The notes beneath the pieces were generated by a model. It ran no database searches. It worked only from the letters and a program-made list of their open reading frames with translations, and had not been told where the DNA came from. Below are positions 6,216 through 13,425 of a stretch of DNA of 14,795 bases, one piece after another (positions within the stretch are counted from its first letter, which is position 1; every line of letters starts with the position of its first letter). The position numbers were made by a program, and so were the translations under genes. Source of the stretch: Tiamatella sp964451715 (GTDB taxonomy: Archaea; Thermoproteota; Thermoprotei_A; Sulfolobales; Acidilobaceae); NCBI GenBank assembly GCA_964451715.1, contig CAYVIZ010000029.1, forward strand, positions 1-14,795, given 5' to 3'.

Positions 6216-7418
6216 TCAGGAGAGGAGGCTTGTTAAACCCCGCTTCAGCTTGATCCTCAATAACCCCAAGAAGGGGGAGGGTATAACCGCTCTTATCCTG
6301 TCGTAGAGCCCTTCAAGGTATAGATCATCGATCCAACCCTCCTCTACCTTGGTATTGAATTTGAACTCCGCGTATCCCTCCATGATACCTGGATTGAAGA
6401 TTCTGAGCGTTAATCCTCCACTGGAAAAAACAGCCGAGTCCACTAGGGAGGGGCCCATTCTAAACGAGGCTATCACGCGTGAGGAGCCTCTTCCACCTGT
6501 TAACCTGTATCCTTCAACGCTGACAGGATCCGCGAATAGGGTATAGAAAGTCTTTAATGCCGCGTGAGGAGGCATCCTCGCCACGAGAAGGGTACTGCTG
6601 GCATTTATCGTCGCTATACCGTTTTTCAGGTTCAAGGATATAGGCTCCCTAGATACTAGTGTAGTATAATTATTAACAGGATCATAAAGGGATAACAAGG
6701 GAGATACTATCTGCGTGTCTTCCTCTAGCCGCTGTTCAACATAAATGTAGGGATGTAGGAGAACAAGCCTCGGACGATAGTAGCGGGTCACGAGCTTTAA
6801 CTCTTCTACACCATTGATGAAGACAGCTATATTGCGGCGCTGGTGGACAATTACTCTATAGTCCCCCTCACCGTATAGGTATCCCGAGGCACTCCTCCAT
6901 TCCAGTCCATCCAGCAGGATGGGCCATGAGGGGGGCTCTCCCTTCCTTACAGGCTCAGGGAGTTCTGAGGATAAGGCTATGTGCTCCATAGATAATGGGG
7001 GTATTACAGTCTCTCCAAAGTATGTGTCATCATCTATCTTTACACTACCTGGGAAGGGGTGCTCGGAAATCTTGATCTGGGGGATACCGTTGTATACTGA
7101 GGGGTTTACCCAGAGATCAGGGGCCCCAGGATCCTCTCTGAGCAGTCCAGAGTATGTAGCCAACCCTAGAACCCACCTGTTATCCGGTATCGACAACTCG
7201 AACTCGCATATGCCTGTAGGGGGAGAAGGCTCCTCCGTAACTAGACTCTCCCTCCTACATCCTGCATCGGGTTCCATAGCATAGCTGCCTACAACCCATT
7301 TTATTCCACACGGAGACCTCAAGTCCAGCTTGTGGTGGCTAGCCAGTATCGGCGTGCTCTTTATCCTAGCCAGTTCCCTCCAGCTCCCATTCCTTATAGC
7401 GTTCAAGCCACAATCCAT
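6216..7418 (-). CDS. 400-residue beta-rich protein of unknown function
   Basis: This appears to be a soluble protein with no obvious signal peptide or membrane segment, rich in short strands, prolines and aromatic residues. I do not recognise the family. Residues about 325-393 (SAVFSSGGLTLRIFNPGIMEG, then a charged VEEGW...LEGL...IPSPFLGLLRIKL run) look somewhat like the C-terminal beta domain of GH38 alpha-mannosidases (L-LRLYNP..., ending P-I-TL-L). No catalytic GH38 domain is present, so a stand-alone carbohydrate-related domain, or the remnant of a larger enzyme, is only a possibility. A DDDTYFG segment (about residue 130) is a conspicuous acidic motif. ATG 7416-7418 is preceded by AAAGGGTG, a weak Shine-Dalgarno sequence. 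It follows feoB on the same strand after 128 nt that hold the candidate guide RNA. Its Gly/Pro-rich composition differs from the neighbouring helical proteins. Confidence 0.7.
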   Translation of the reverse strand: MDCGLNAIRNGSWRELARIKSTPILASHHKLDLRSPCGIKWVVGSYAMEPDAGCRRESLVTEEPSPPTGICEFELSIPDNRWVLGLATYSGLLREDPGAPDLWVNPSVYNGIPQIKISEHPFPGSVKIDDDTYFGETVIPPLSMEHIALSSELPEPVRKGEPPSWPILLDGLEWRSASGYLYGEGDYRVIVHQRRNIAVFINGVEELKLVTRYYRPRLVLLHPYIYVEQRLEEDTQIVSPLLSLYDPVNNYTTLVSREPISLNLKNGIATINASSTLLVARMPPHAALKTFYTLFADPVSVEGYRLTGGRGSSRVIASFRMGPSLVDSAVFSSGGLTLRIFNPGIMEGYAEFKFNTKVEEGWIDDLYLEGLYDRIRAVIPSPFLGLLRIKLKRGLTSLLS

Positions 7419-7452
7419 GCATCGTCACACCCTTTCTAGCCTTGCAATAGCA

Positions 7453-7517
7453 GGGCGGATCAGTACGCGGTAATGTCTTCATCTATCCCAGGGGGGCAAG
7501 TGTCTTCATCTCCGCCC
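7453..7517 (-). ncRNA. Candidate C/D box sRNA guiding 16S rRNA 530-loop methylation
   Basis: Read on the minus strand, the order is C-like box GAGATGA (7512-7506), guide 1 of 14 nt, D' box CTGG (7491-7488), C' box TAGATGA (7485-7479), guide 2 of 15 nt, and D box CTGA (7463-7460). Perfect 7-nt inverted arms GGGCGGA and TCCGCCC flank the whole. Guide 2 positions 3-11 upstream of D are complementary to CGCGGTAAT, identical to the universal 16S sequence 526-534 (E. coli numbering). The fifth nucleotide before D pairs with C528, the predicted 2'-O-methylation site. Guide 1 is complementary to GGGGGCAAGT; I recall GGGCAAGU lying just upstream of position 515 in archaeal 16S, which would predict G506. 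Weaknesses are the C box (A for U at position 2), the D' box (CTGG), and a terminal stem without the usual 3-nt K-turn bulge. The gene lies in the gap between feoB and the 400-residue gene. Confidence 0.65.
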
Positions 7518-7546
7518 ATTAACAGGGTTTTACCTAAACATGGTTT

Positions 7547-9694
7547 TTAGAGTAGTGTATGCAGATAGTATCCCAGGTAGCCGGCTGTTAAGGCGAGTAC
7601 TATGCTGTACAGGCCGAATAGGAGCACGTACCTCGGGTCACGCGTCTCGGCGTACATCGCCGCCAACGTTGCTATACAGGGGAAGTAGAGGGTTACTATT
7701 AACAGGAACCCGAATGCCTGGGCGTGGGTGAGGCCTAGGTGTTGGACAGCTTTAATCGGGTCTCCGATGCCTGTAGCCTGGACTACAGTGCTGAGGACAA
7801 CCTCCTTGGCTACTAATCCTACTATGAGCCCTAGAGTCAGAATAGTGGCGGGGCCGCCTTGTATACCCATGGGGGCAAGTATGAAGCTCAGCTTCTCACC
7901 TATAATACCGCCGAACGACTCCTCCAAGTTGTCCGTGTATCCTGTAGGCCCGTAGGATAGGAGTAGCCATGTTATCAGGCTCATGAAGAATATTATGGTG
8001 CCTGCCTTCTTTATGAAATGCCATGTATTGTCACGGGTGATCCAGTATACCACCCTCCAGGATGGCCTATGTATGTAGGGCAGCTCCAGCACAAGGGGTA
8101 TTCTCCTCTCAATACCAAGCTTATGCTTGAAAATAATGCTGGCTACTATGCTTGTGAATAGAGCGGCTAGTATTCCCGCCGTGTAGAGTCCCAGGACGGC
8201 GAAGGCTTTAGCGGCTGGGTTCTTGAAGAACGCGTCGGCGAAGGCCAGCATGACGACTAGCCTGGCCTGGCAGGGTATGAAGGGGACGGACCATAGGGAC
8301 TTTATCCTCTCCTCGAAGCTGGCTGCTCTCGTAGCATACACGCCTGGAACATTGCATCCCAGAGATATGAAGAAGGGGAACACGCTTCTCCCGGTCAAGC
8401 CGAATGGCTCCATTATTGGATGCAGGCTGGAGGCTATCCTTGCTATTATACCAGTATCCTCTAGTATGCCGAGGAATATGTAGACCATCATTACGAGTGG
8501 GACGAAGCTCAAAACAGCGCCTACACCGCCGATTACCCCGTTTCCAATAAGGTCACCTAGAGTCCCTCCTATAGTGTCCGCTGTAAGGCTTGACAGTTTG
8601 TCGAATACTTCTCCAAGCAGTGACGTGAAACTATACTCCTCAACTAGGGATGCCAGGTTATCGTGTCCAGTATAGCTGAGGAGTATGTTTAGGGGGAACC
8701 CCGTGTTGACCGAGAAAACCGCGAGGAATACTGTGACGACTAGAAGGATGCTCGCCAGGGGGCCTATGATCGGGTGGGTTAAAACCCGGTCAATGCTCTC
8801 CATGGCCTTAGACTTGCCTGTCCTGACTATGTGCCTAGAGGCGATCTCCTCAACGAACTGGTAACGCCTCTCGAATATAGCGTGCCTCAAGTCGATTGAG
8901 AGGGACTTCTCGGCCTCAGCTCTTAAATCGTTCACGGCCTCTAGTAGTTCACTGGTAAAGTAAGCAGATACTACGGGGTCTCCCAAGAGTAGGGACACAG
9001 CTATATATCTGGGGGACACCCCTCTCTCAATACTGAACCTAGACACCTCAGCCATGCCGGCTATCTTCTCTATGTAAGCCTCGAGGGATCCATAATTCAT
9101 CTCTAGGTATCCCTTGTCCCCGCTCCTAGGCTTCCTGGATATTATTGACTTAAGCTCTGACACTCCTATGCCTTCTAGGACGGATGTCTCCACTATCTCT
9201 ATTGAGAGATCCCGCTTCAACCCCTCCACATCAAAGTGTATACCCATACCATGCATCAAGGCCTTCTTGGTCATCACGCCGATAACCCTGGCTCCGAAGG
9301 CTTCTAAGGCTTGAACTAGGAGGCTTAGACTCTTCTCCGGTGTGGTAGCATCTATTAGAACCATGACCCAGTCAGGCTTGTTGTCAAGTATAAACGCCTC
9401 AGCCACACGTTCCTCCATAGTAGTAGGGTATAAACCATAGACTCCTGGTAGGTCTGCTATACACGTGGTTCCAGCCTCGGTCTTTATCTTGCCTATCTCG
9501 ACGTCCACCGTTACCCCAGGCCAGTTGGCTACTAATACGTTACCGCCTGTGAGCACGTTGAATAGTGTCGATTTACCAGTGTTGGGGGGGCCTAGTATGG
9601 CAACCTTTACATCGCAGCCCTCCAGGAGGCTAACCCTATAGTGTCTGCTGGAATGATGCGTCATAAGGTGCACCCTTGAAAACAGGGATGTCAC
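7547..9694 (-). CDS. feoB: Ferrous iron transport protein B (FeoB)
   Basis: FeoB imports Fe2+ across the cytoplasmic membrane. The 715-residue protein has an N-terminal G domain: G1 GPPNTGKS (35-42), G2 NWPGVTV (57-63), G3 DLPG (81-84). A helical linker follows (about 200-300), then a polytopic membrane region (about 305-715) with the gate signatures GCNVPGVYATRA (446-457, C447), PCQARL (C475) and FPCIATL (C673). G4 reads TKKA (142-145), lacking the Asp of N/TKxD that normally recognises guanine. The start is GTG 9694, overlapping the feoA stop as GTGA, which implies coupled translation. ATG 9664 with AGGGTG upstream is an alternative and would remove a 10-residue extension. It is co-transcribed with feoA from the promoter at about 10092-10100. 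The stop is TAA; I see no clear U-run directly after it. Confidence 0.95.
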   Translation of the reverse strand: MTSLFSRVHLMTHHSSRHYRVSLLEGCDVKVAILGPPNTGKSTLFNVLTGGNVLVANWPGVTVDVEIGKIKTEAGTTCIADLPGVYGLYPTTMEERVAEAFILDNKPDWVMVLIDATTPEKSLSLLVQALEAFGARVIGVMTKKALMHGMGIHFDVEGLKRDLSIEIVETSVLEGIGVSELKSIISRKPRSGDKGYLEMNYGSLEAYIEKIAGMAEVSRFSIERGVSPRYIAVSLLLGDPVVSAYFTSELLEAVNDLRAEAEKSLSIDLRHAIFERRYQFVEEIASRHIVRTGKSKAMESIDRVLTHPIIGPLASILLVVTVFLAVFSVNTGFPLNILLSYTGHDNLASLVEEYSFTSLLGEVFDKLSSLTADTIGGTLGDLIGNGVIGGVGAVLSFVPLVMMVYIFLGILEDTGIIARIASSLHPIMEPFGLTGRSVFPFFISLGCNVPGVYATRAASFEERIKSLWSVPFIPCQARLVVMLAFADAFFKNPAAKAFAVLGLYTAGILAALFTSIVASIIFKHKLGIERRIPLVLELPYIHRPSWRVVYWITRDNTWHFIKKAGTIIFFMSLITWLLLSYGPTGYTDNLEESFGGIIGEKLSFILAPMGIQGGPATILTLGLIVGLVAKEVVLSTVVQATGIGDPIKAVQHLGLTHAQAFGFLLIVTLYFPCIATLAAMYAETRDPRYVLLFGLYSIVLALTAGYLGYYLHTLL

Positions 9695-10023
9695 TCTAGA
9701 GGCTCTACTATGACCCGGGAGGCTATGCCTCGTCCTAACGCGATCTCAACCCCGTTGACCCGTACTATGAGTGGGGTCCAAGGGTATCCTGTATCGTTCT
9801 TCAGAACCTCTACCTCCGCGCCGGGGACTATGCCCATGGATGCCAGTCTATTAGCAGCGTTCCATCCCCCCATAATGTATTTTACCTTAACCCTGGACCC
9901 AGGGGGCACTGATTCCAGCGAAGCGCCCGGAGCCTCCTCGTTATTTATAGCCCTATAACTACCAGGCACCCGGCCTCTTCCACCGTAGCCTTTTCCCCAG
10001 AACCCGGTAAATACTCCACGCAT
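9691..10023 (-). CDS. feoA: Ferrous iron transport protein A (FeoA)
   Basis: FeoA is the small SH3-like cytosolic partner of FeoB. The core domain is at about residues 35-110 (SLESVPPGSRVKVKYI, NAANRLASMGIVPGAEVEVL, IVRVNGVEIALGRGIASRVIVE), with the expected helix-turn and GxxIALGRGxAxxI pattern. The first 34 residues (MRGVFTGFWGKGYGGRGRVP...) are a Gly/Arg/aromatic-rich extension not needed for the fold; total length is 110 residues, against about 75-85 for most FeoA proteins. The ATG start at 10023 is supported by GGGAGG (10035-10030), 6 nt upstream on this strand. Its stop overlaps the feoB start by 4 nt. Confidence 0.92.
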   Translation of the reverse strand: MRGVFTGFWGKGYGGRGRVPGSYRAINNEEAPGASLESVPPGSRVKVKYIMGGWNAANRLASMGIVPGAEVEVLKNDTGYPWTPLIVRVNGVEIALGRGIASRVIVEPLE

Positions 10024-10083
10024 CGCTGTCCTCCCTTCACATCCCTGTTTCTTAAGTTATTAGTGTATTGCGGGGTTTAATAG

Positions 10084-10110
10084 TAACCGTCTATATAAAA
10101 TAGAGGGTTA
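10084..10110. promoter_or_regulatory. 27-bp palindrome on the feoAB TATA box (candidate operator)
   Basis: Arms TAACCGTCTAT (10084-10094) and ATAGAGGGTTA (10100-10110) match at 10 of 11 paired positions around a 5-nt centre. The centre and inner arms contain the minus-strand TATA element TTTTATATA (10100-10092), about 70-77 nt upstream of the feoA ATG. A dyad centred on the TATA box fits repression by a dimeric metal-sensing regulator of the DtxR/MDR1 type, but no such regulator gene is in the window. A second, weaker TATA-like element (TTAAACCCC on the minus strand, 10080-10072) lies nearer the gene. A hairpin after the upstream gene is the alternative reading. Confidence 0.55.
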
Positions 10111-10124
10111 ACGGAATACTAGTT

Positions 10125-11039
10125 CTATGCTTGTTTCTGTTTTCTCCAAGCAAGACTTATGCCCAAGTGTAAAGACGCGATTACACCCAGTATACCCGGT
10201 ATCACGGTTATGATTATCCTCTCAACTATAAGGTACTGCCCTACAAACCCTGTCCCTAATCCTGCCGCCTTAAGGGTTATAGCCGTGAGGAAGTCCATTA
10301 CACCCAACCCGGCGGGGAGAGGAACTGGGAGGCCTAGCCCCAGCATTTCGACGAGTAGAACGGCGGGTGCGCCTATTAGAATGTTGTCTATACCGAGCGC
10401 TTTCAGCAGAACCGCTATATGTGATAGGTTTAGAAGCCACATAGAGACTGTTATAGCAGCGGAGAGGACCTGGATCCTTACCGGGGGGTCTTTTATGTCT
10501 GTGCCACCGAATCTTATCATCCTGTTTACATAGCTACCGATGCGGGGGAGCCTTCTTATCCATCCTTCCACCCTGACACTGAACCTGGATACACTCCCCT
10601 TAGCTGCTAGGATCAGGGGTATAAGAGCCATGAAGCCTACGCTCGTGTAGAAGGGGTCTAATTCCGCTGCTAGAGCGATGATCCATCCAGCGAATAATCC
10701 GAGGATAGAGAATCCATCGAGCAGTCTCTCATATGCCACGCTGGCTATTACCCCGCGTCTACCGGAATCCCTTATCAGGACAGTTACACGAGCCCCCTCG
10801 GAGCCGAGCCGGCCTAGCGGGGTAAAACTGAAAACAGCATAGCTAGCCAGGTATACTAGTGAGATCCTCGTGAAGGGTTCAGCCACGTTATACCCTTTCA
10901 GGAGTAGGTGCCACCTGAGGAAGCTTAGGAGGAGGCCGGCCATGTAAAGGGTTAGTGCTACCAGGAAGCTCTCCAGGTTGACCCCTTTTGGGGCGTGTAG
11001 TTCTCTTATATCACTAATGTTAACCATGCTGGACAGCAC
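10125..11039 (-). CDS. UPF0104 / lysylphosphatidylglycerol synthase-type integral membrane protein
   Basis: The 304-residue polytopic membrane protein has about seven or eight hydrophobic segments, beginning with FLVALTLYMAGLLLSFL at residues 25-41. It carries the signatures of the UPF0104 (PF03706) family, also found in LPG synthase and AglD membrane domains: FTPLGRLGSEGARVTVLIRDSG (about 72-93), then a segment with YERLLDGFSILGL, and PVPLPAGLGVMDFLTAITLKAAGLG (about 238-262). Members are linked to lipid or glycolipid transport and modification, but the substrate here cannot be read. It lacks any soluble catalytic domain. The start is GTG 11039; ATG 11027 (Met5), with AGGTG about 9 nt upstream, is an alternative. 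It lies upstream of feoAB on the same strand, but the 101-nt gap holds a separate feoAB promoter, so a functional link with iron is not implied. Confidence 0.82.
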   Translation of the reverse strand: MLSSMVNISDIRELHAPKGVNLESFLVALTLYMAGLLLSFLRWHLLLKGYNVAEPFTRISLVYLASYAVFSFTPLGRLGSEGARVTVLIRDSGRRGVIASVAYERLLDGFSILGLFAGWIIALAAELDPFYTSVGFMALIPLILAAKGSVSRFSVRVEGWIRRLPRIGSYVNRMIRFGGTDIKDPPVRIQVLSAAITVSMWLLNLSHIAVLLKALGIDNILIGAPAVLLVEMLGLGLPVPLPAGLGVMDFLTAITLKAAGLGTGFVGQYLIVERIIITVIPGILGVIASLHLGISLAWRKQKQA

Positions 11040-11157
11040 CTAGTCCGCCTTTTCCGATACACTGCTCCGTGGCTCGTGTCCCCGTTGGAGTCCCATATAG
11101 GCACCTATTCCTTAATATATAATGACCACCAATGCTTCCTAGGCTTGAGGGTTGGAA
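11040..11157. promoter_or_regulatory. Divergent promoter region with a near-symmetric TATA element
   Basis: TTAATATATAA at 11112-11122 is nearly palindromic and can serve either strand. Rightward, it would start transcription near 11143, giving the small membrane protein a leader of about 15 nt. Leftward, it or CCTATATGGG (minus strand, 11101-11092) would drive the UPF0104 gene with a leader of about 30-50 nt. I see no other structure in this gap. Confidence 0.45.
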
Positions 11158-11412
11158 ATGGATGGAGAGAACGGTTGCCCCAGATACGAGGCGGGTAGGG
11201 CTGTGAGGGCTCTTAGCAGGGTTTTAAGAATATACCTGTGCGGACTCCTGCTCTTCCTCGCATCAGACCTGTTTCTTTTCCATCTTTTCCAGATGAACGA
11301 GTCACTGGCTTGGAGGATAAAGGTAACCATGGTAGGCGTTATAGTATCCGCTTCCTGGCTCCTGCTTTGGTGGGTCTTCATCAGGTATGAGGCTAGGAGA
11401 GGGGTCAGGTAA
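11158..11412 (+). CDS. Small two-helix membrane protein of unknown function
   Basis: The 84-residue protein has two hydrophobic segments, roughly residues 23-45 (VLRIYLCGLLLFLASDLFLFHLF) and 55-77 (VTMVGVIVSASWLLLWWVFIRY), each bounded by basic residues, and a short polar N-terminus with one Cys. The Arg-rich tail (YEARRGVR) suggests that both ends face the cytosol. I do not recognise the family. ATG 11158 is chosen over the in-frame TTG 11152; GAGGG (11147-11151) is a weak Shine-Dalgarno sequence. The upstream TATA element at 11112-11122 supports it as a real transcription unit. The stop codon lies inside the antisense C/D box RNA candidate. Confidence 0.6.
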   Translation: MDGENGCPRYEAGRAVRALSRVLRIYLCGLLLFLASDLFLFHLFQMNESLAWRIKVTMVGVIVSASWLLLWWVFIRYEARRGVR

Positions 11413-11461
11413 ATGCCTTGACATCATGCGGCTCAGCGTCGGGAGTACCTATCATCCCCCC
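11401..11461 (-). ncRNA. Candidate C/D box sRNA antisense to the small membrane protein 3' end
   Basis: On the minus strand the order is C-like box ATGATAG (11455-11449), 12-nt guide, D' box CTGA (11436-11433), 5-nt spacer GCCGC, C' box ATGATGT (11427-11421), 12-nt guide, D box CTGA (11408-11405). Both D boxes are perfect, both guides are exactly 12 nt, and the core spans 51 nt, a normal archaeal C/D layout. A short terminal stem (run of G before the C box, CCCC after D) leaves a 3-nt bulge, as a K-turn requires. A minus-strand TATA-like AATATTAAA lies about 30 nt upstream (11489-11497). Weaknesses are the C box, which matches RTGATGA at 5 of 7 positions, and the absence of a target I can name with confidence. 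The D' guide is complementary to GGGAGTAC, a sequence also present in 16S, but pairing starts only at position 5. Confidence 0.5.
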
Positions 11462-11468
11462 TGGATGG

Positions 11469-11490
11469 ACTCTTATCCGCCTCTAAGAGT
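11469..11490. terminator. Inverted repeat between convergent genes, possible terminator
   Basis: ACTCTTA (11469-11475) and TAAGAGT (11484-11490) are perfect 7-nt arms around an 8-nt loop. On the plus strand they are followed by TTTAATATT, a terminator-like tail for the small membrane protein transcript. On the minus strand the hairpin lies 13 nt beyond the gatE stop. Confidence 0.4.
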
Positions 11491-11502
11491 TTAATATTCT
11501 GT

Positions 11503-13425
11503 CTAACGGCTTATCGTCTTAGAGAGTTCCTCCCTAACTATCTCGGCAACCCTCTTACCGTCGAAGCGTCCTCTGACCATGCTCATGACTCTCCCCATGA
11601 TAAGCCCGAACGCTCTCTCGCCCTTATCCATCACCACCTGCTTATTGGCCTCTATAACGCTTTTTACTATGGAGCGTACCTCGTCCTCGGTTAGCCCGGT
11701 GAGGCCGAGCTCCTCTGCTGCCTTCTCGGGCGTCGTACCCGGGTTCTCGGCTATTTTCCTAAGTATCTCCTCCACCGCCTCTTTGCCTATACGGTTAGAC
11801 GCCACCAGCGAAACGGTTTCCTCTATACTCTTGAAGGGTATGCGGTTAACGTCTAGGCCTTCACCCCTTAGCATGGGTATAAGGTTGGTGAATATGCTGG
11901 CTATCCATGTAGTGGAAACCTTGCCCCCATACTTGTCGGCTAGGCCAATGTATAGGTCTAGGTACGGGGATCTTATGAGCTGGAGCACTAGCTGCCTGTT
12001 CAACCCGTATTTACCCTGCATCTCCCGTATAAGATCCTCGGGATGCCGGGGCTTGTATTTCTCAGCCTCGCTTATCATCTCTGGTGTGACACGGGTAGGA
12101 GGGATATCTGTCTCCGGGTACATTCTTGCACTACCCGGCCTTGGCCGGAGGAACTTGGTGGTTCCGTCAGGCATGCATTGCCGCGTCTCGTCGGGGACTC
12201 CCTTGAAGGCCTCTCTAACCCTGTCGAGTACTGCTCTAAGCGCCTTAACCGCCTTCTCCTCCTCGTCGGCCACCATTACAAACGCGTCTCTCCCGGGGGA
12301 CAGGGAGAGCCTCTCATAAACCTTTTCCACCTCTTCCTTCGTTATACCATACGCGGGGAGCTCGTCGCTGTGGAATAGGCCTCCTACCCCAGACCAGAAC
12401 CTGGCGTAGTCCGCGAGCTCTGTGCCGAACCTCCTACCGGGGACGAGCTCGTAGCCGGGTACGCCCTTCATACCCGGTAGTCTTACCGCTTTTACCCTGC
12501 CCTTACGGGATATGACGCGTTTGATTATCTTGCTGGACGTCTCATTGAACAGGTCGGTTACATCGTATATGCCGTAGTCCAGCGTACTCGGGGACAGGCC
12601 CCGGCTTAGCAGCTCGTCTCTGAGCTTGAGAAGCCTATACTGCCTCAAAGCCTCCATTTCCACTGCCTTGGATATTAACTCGAGTGTCTGGACGCCCTTT
12701 ATCTCTGTCACCGCTCCCCCTCTTATGCTCACGTTTACATCCTGTCTGATGGTACCCAAGCCTCTTCTAACCATCCCGGTGAGCCTGAATAGGAGGCCTA
12801 GGTGGTAGGCAACGTTCCTAGCCTCTTCAGGGGTCTCTATGTCCGGTGCTGTGGATACCTCTATTAGGGGTATACCCAGCCTGTCGAGCCTGTAAAAGGT
12901 GGTTGCACCCTCTTCTCCCAGCTTCCTCGACGCATCCTCCTCGAGGACCACGGTCTGGATACCGACTTTTTTACCGTCAACCTCTATGTGGCCTCCTAAA
13001 GCTATGAGTGAGGTTCTCTGGAAGCCGCTTGTGTTACTGCCGTCTATCACTATCTTCCTCATAGTGTATATCTCGTCCACTATGCGGGATCCTAGTGAGA
13101 GGGCGAAGCCTATGGTTACAAGTAACGCCTCCCTGTTAAGCGGGTGGGGAGGCTCCTCGTCTGCCTCTACAAGGCATGAGTGGTTCACCGGGGCCTTATA
13201 GTGGTACCTCCGCCCCTTCCTCCACTCGAACAACGCGGCAGGGTCAACCTCGCCTATCTCGCTGCGTGTAGGCCTGAGCCTCCTCTCGAACTCGTCCTCA
13301 GCCTCGTCCTCGGGAGCCAGCTCGGCTGGGCAGGAGCAGAAGAGCTTATGCCTGGTTGCCAGCTGCTGGTGTATCTCTAGGCCTACCCGGAGACCTAGTT
13401 CCCTATAGTCTAGCTTCTCAGCCAT
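11503..13425 (-). CDS. gatE: Glu-tRNA(Gln) amidotransferase subunit E
   Basis: GatE is the tRNA-binding kinase/transamidase subunit of the archaeal GatDE complex. It phosphorylates Glu on tRNA(Gln) and then amidates it with ammonia from GatD. The 640-residue protein opens with the GatB/GatE fold: GLEIHQQL (15-22), IVIDGSNTSGFQRT (125-138), EEDASR (162-167), RLDRLGIPLIEVSTAPDI (179-196), IRQDVNVSI (226-234) and EIKGVQTL (241-248). A GAD domain (the AspRS-like insertion that distinguishes GatE from GatB) is at about 295-405. A helical YqeY-like tail (about 500-640) follows. C30 and C32 in KLFCSCP, and C84, could bind zinc. The start is ATG 13425, with GAGGTGG 5 nt upstream and an N-terminus MAEKLDYRELGL that fits the family; the longer open frame to 13506 lies inside gatD. 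It overlaps gatD by 8 nt, so the two are translationally linked. Confidence 0.97.
   Translation of the reverse strand: MAEKLDYRELGLRVGLEIHQQLATRHKLFCSCPAELAPEDEAEDEFERRLRPTRSEIGEVDPAALFEWRKGRRYHYKAPVNHSCLVEADEEPPHPLNREALLVTIGFALSLGSRIVDEIYTMRKIVIDGSNTSGFQRTSLIALGGHIEVDGKKVGIQTVVLEEDASRKLGEEGATTFYRLDRLGIPLIEVSTAPDIETPEEARNVAYHLGLLFRLTGMVRRGLGTIRQDVNVSIRGGAVTEIKGVQTLELISKAVEMEALRQYRLLKLRDELLSRGLSPSTLDYGIYDVTDLFNETSSKIIKRVISRKGRVKAVRLPGMKGVPGYELVPGRRFGTELADYARFWSGVGGLFHSDELPAYGITKEEVEKVYERLSLSPGRDAFVMVADEEEKAVKALRAVLDRVREAFKGVPDETRQCMPDGTTKFLRPRPGSARMYPETDIPPTRVTPEMISEAEKYKPRHPEDLIREMQGKYGLNRQLVLQLIRSPYLDLYIGLADKYGGKVSTTWIASIFTNLIPMLRGEGLDVNRIPFKSIEETVSLVASNRIGKEAVEEILRKIAENPGTTPEKAAEELGLTGLTEDEVRSIVKSVIEANKQVVMDKGERAFGLIMGRVMSMVRGRFDGKRVAEIVREELSKTISR

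Noticed and set aside
7026..7035. Perfect C-box-like GATGATGA on the minus strand
   Set aside because: It encodes the acidic DDDT segment of the 400-residue protein. No D or D' box occurs at guide distance, so it is coding sequence and not a C/D RNA.
9269..9275. Perfect C-box-like GTGATGA on the minus strand
   Set aside because: It lies within the FeoB G-domain coding sequence and has no CTGA at guide distance.
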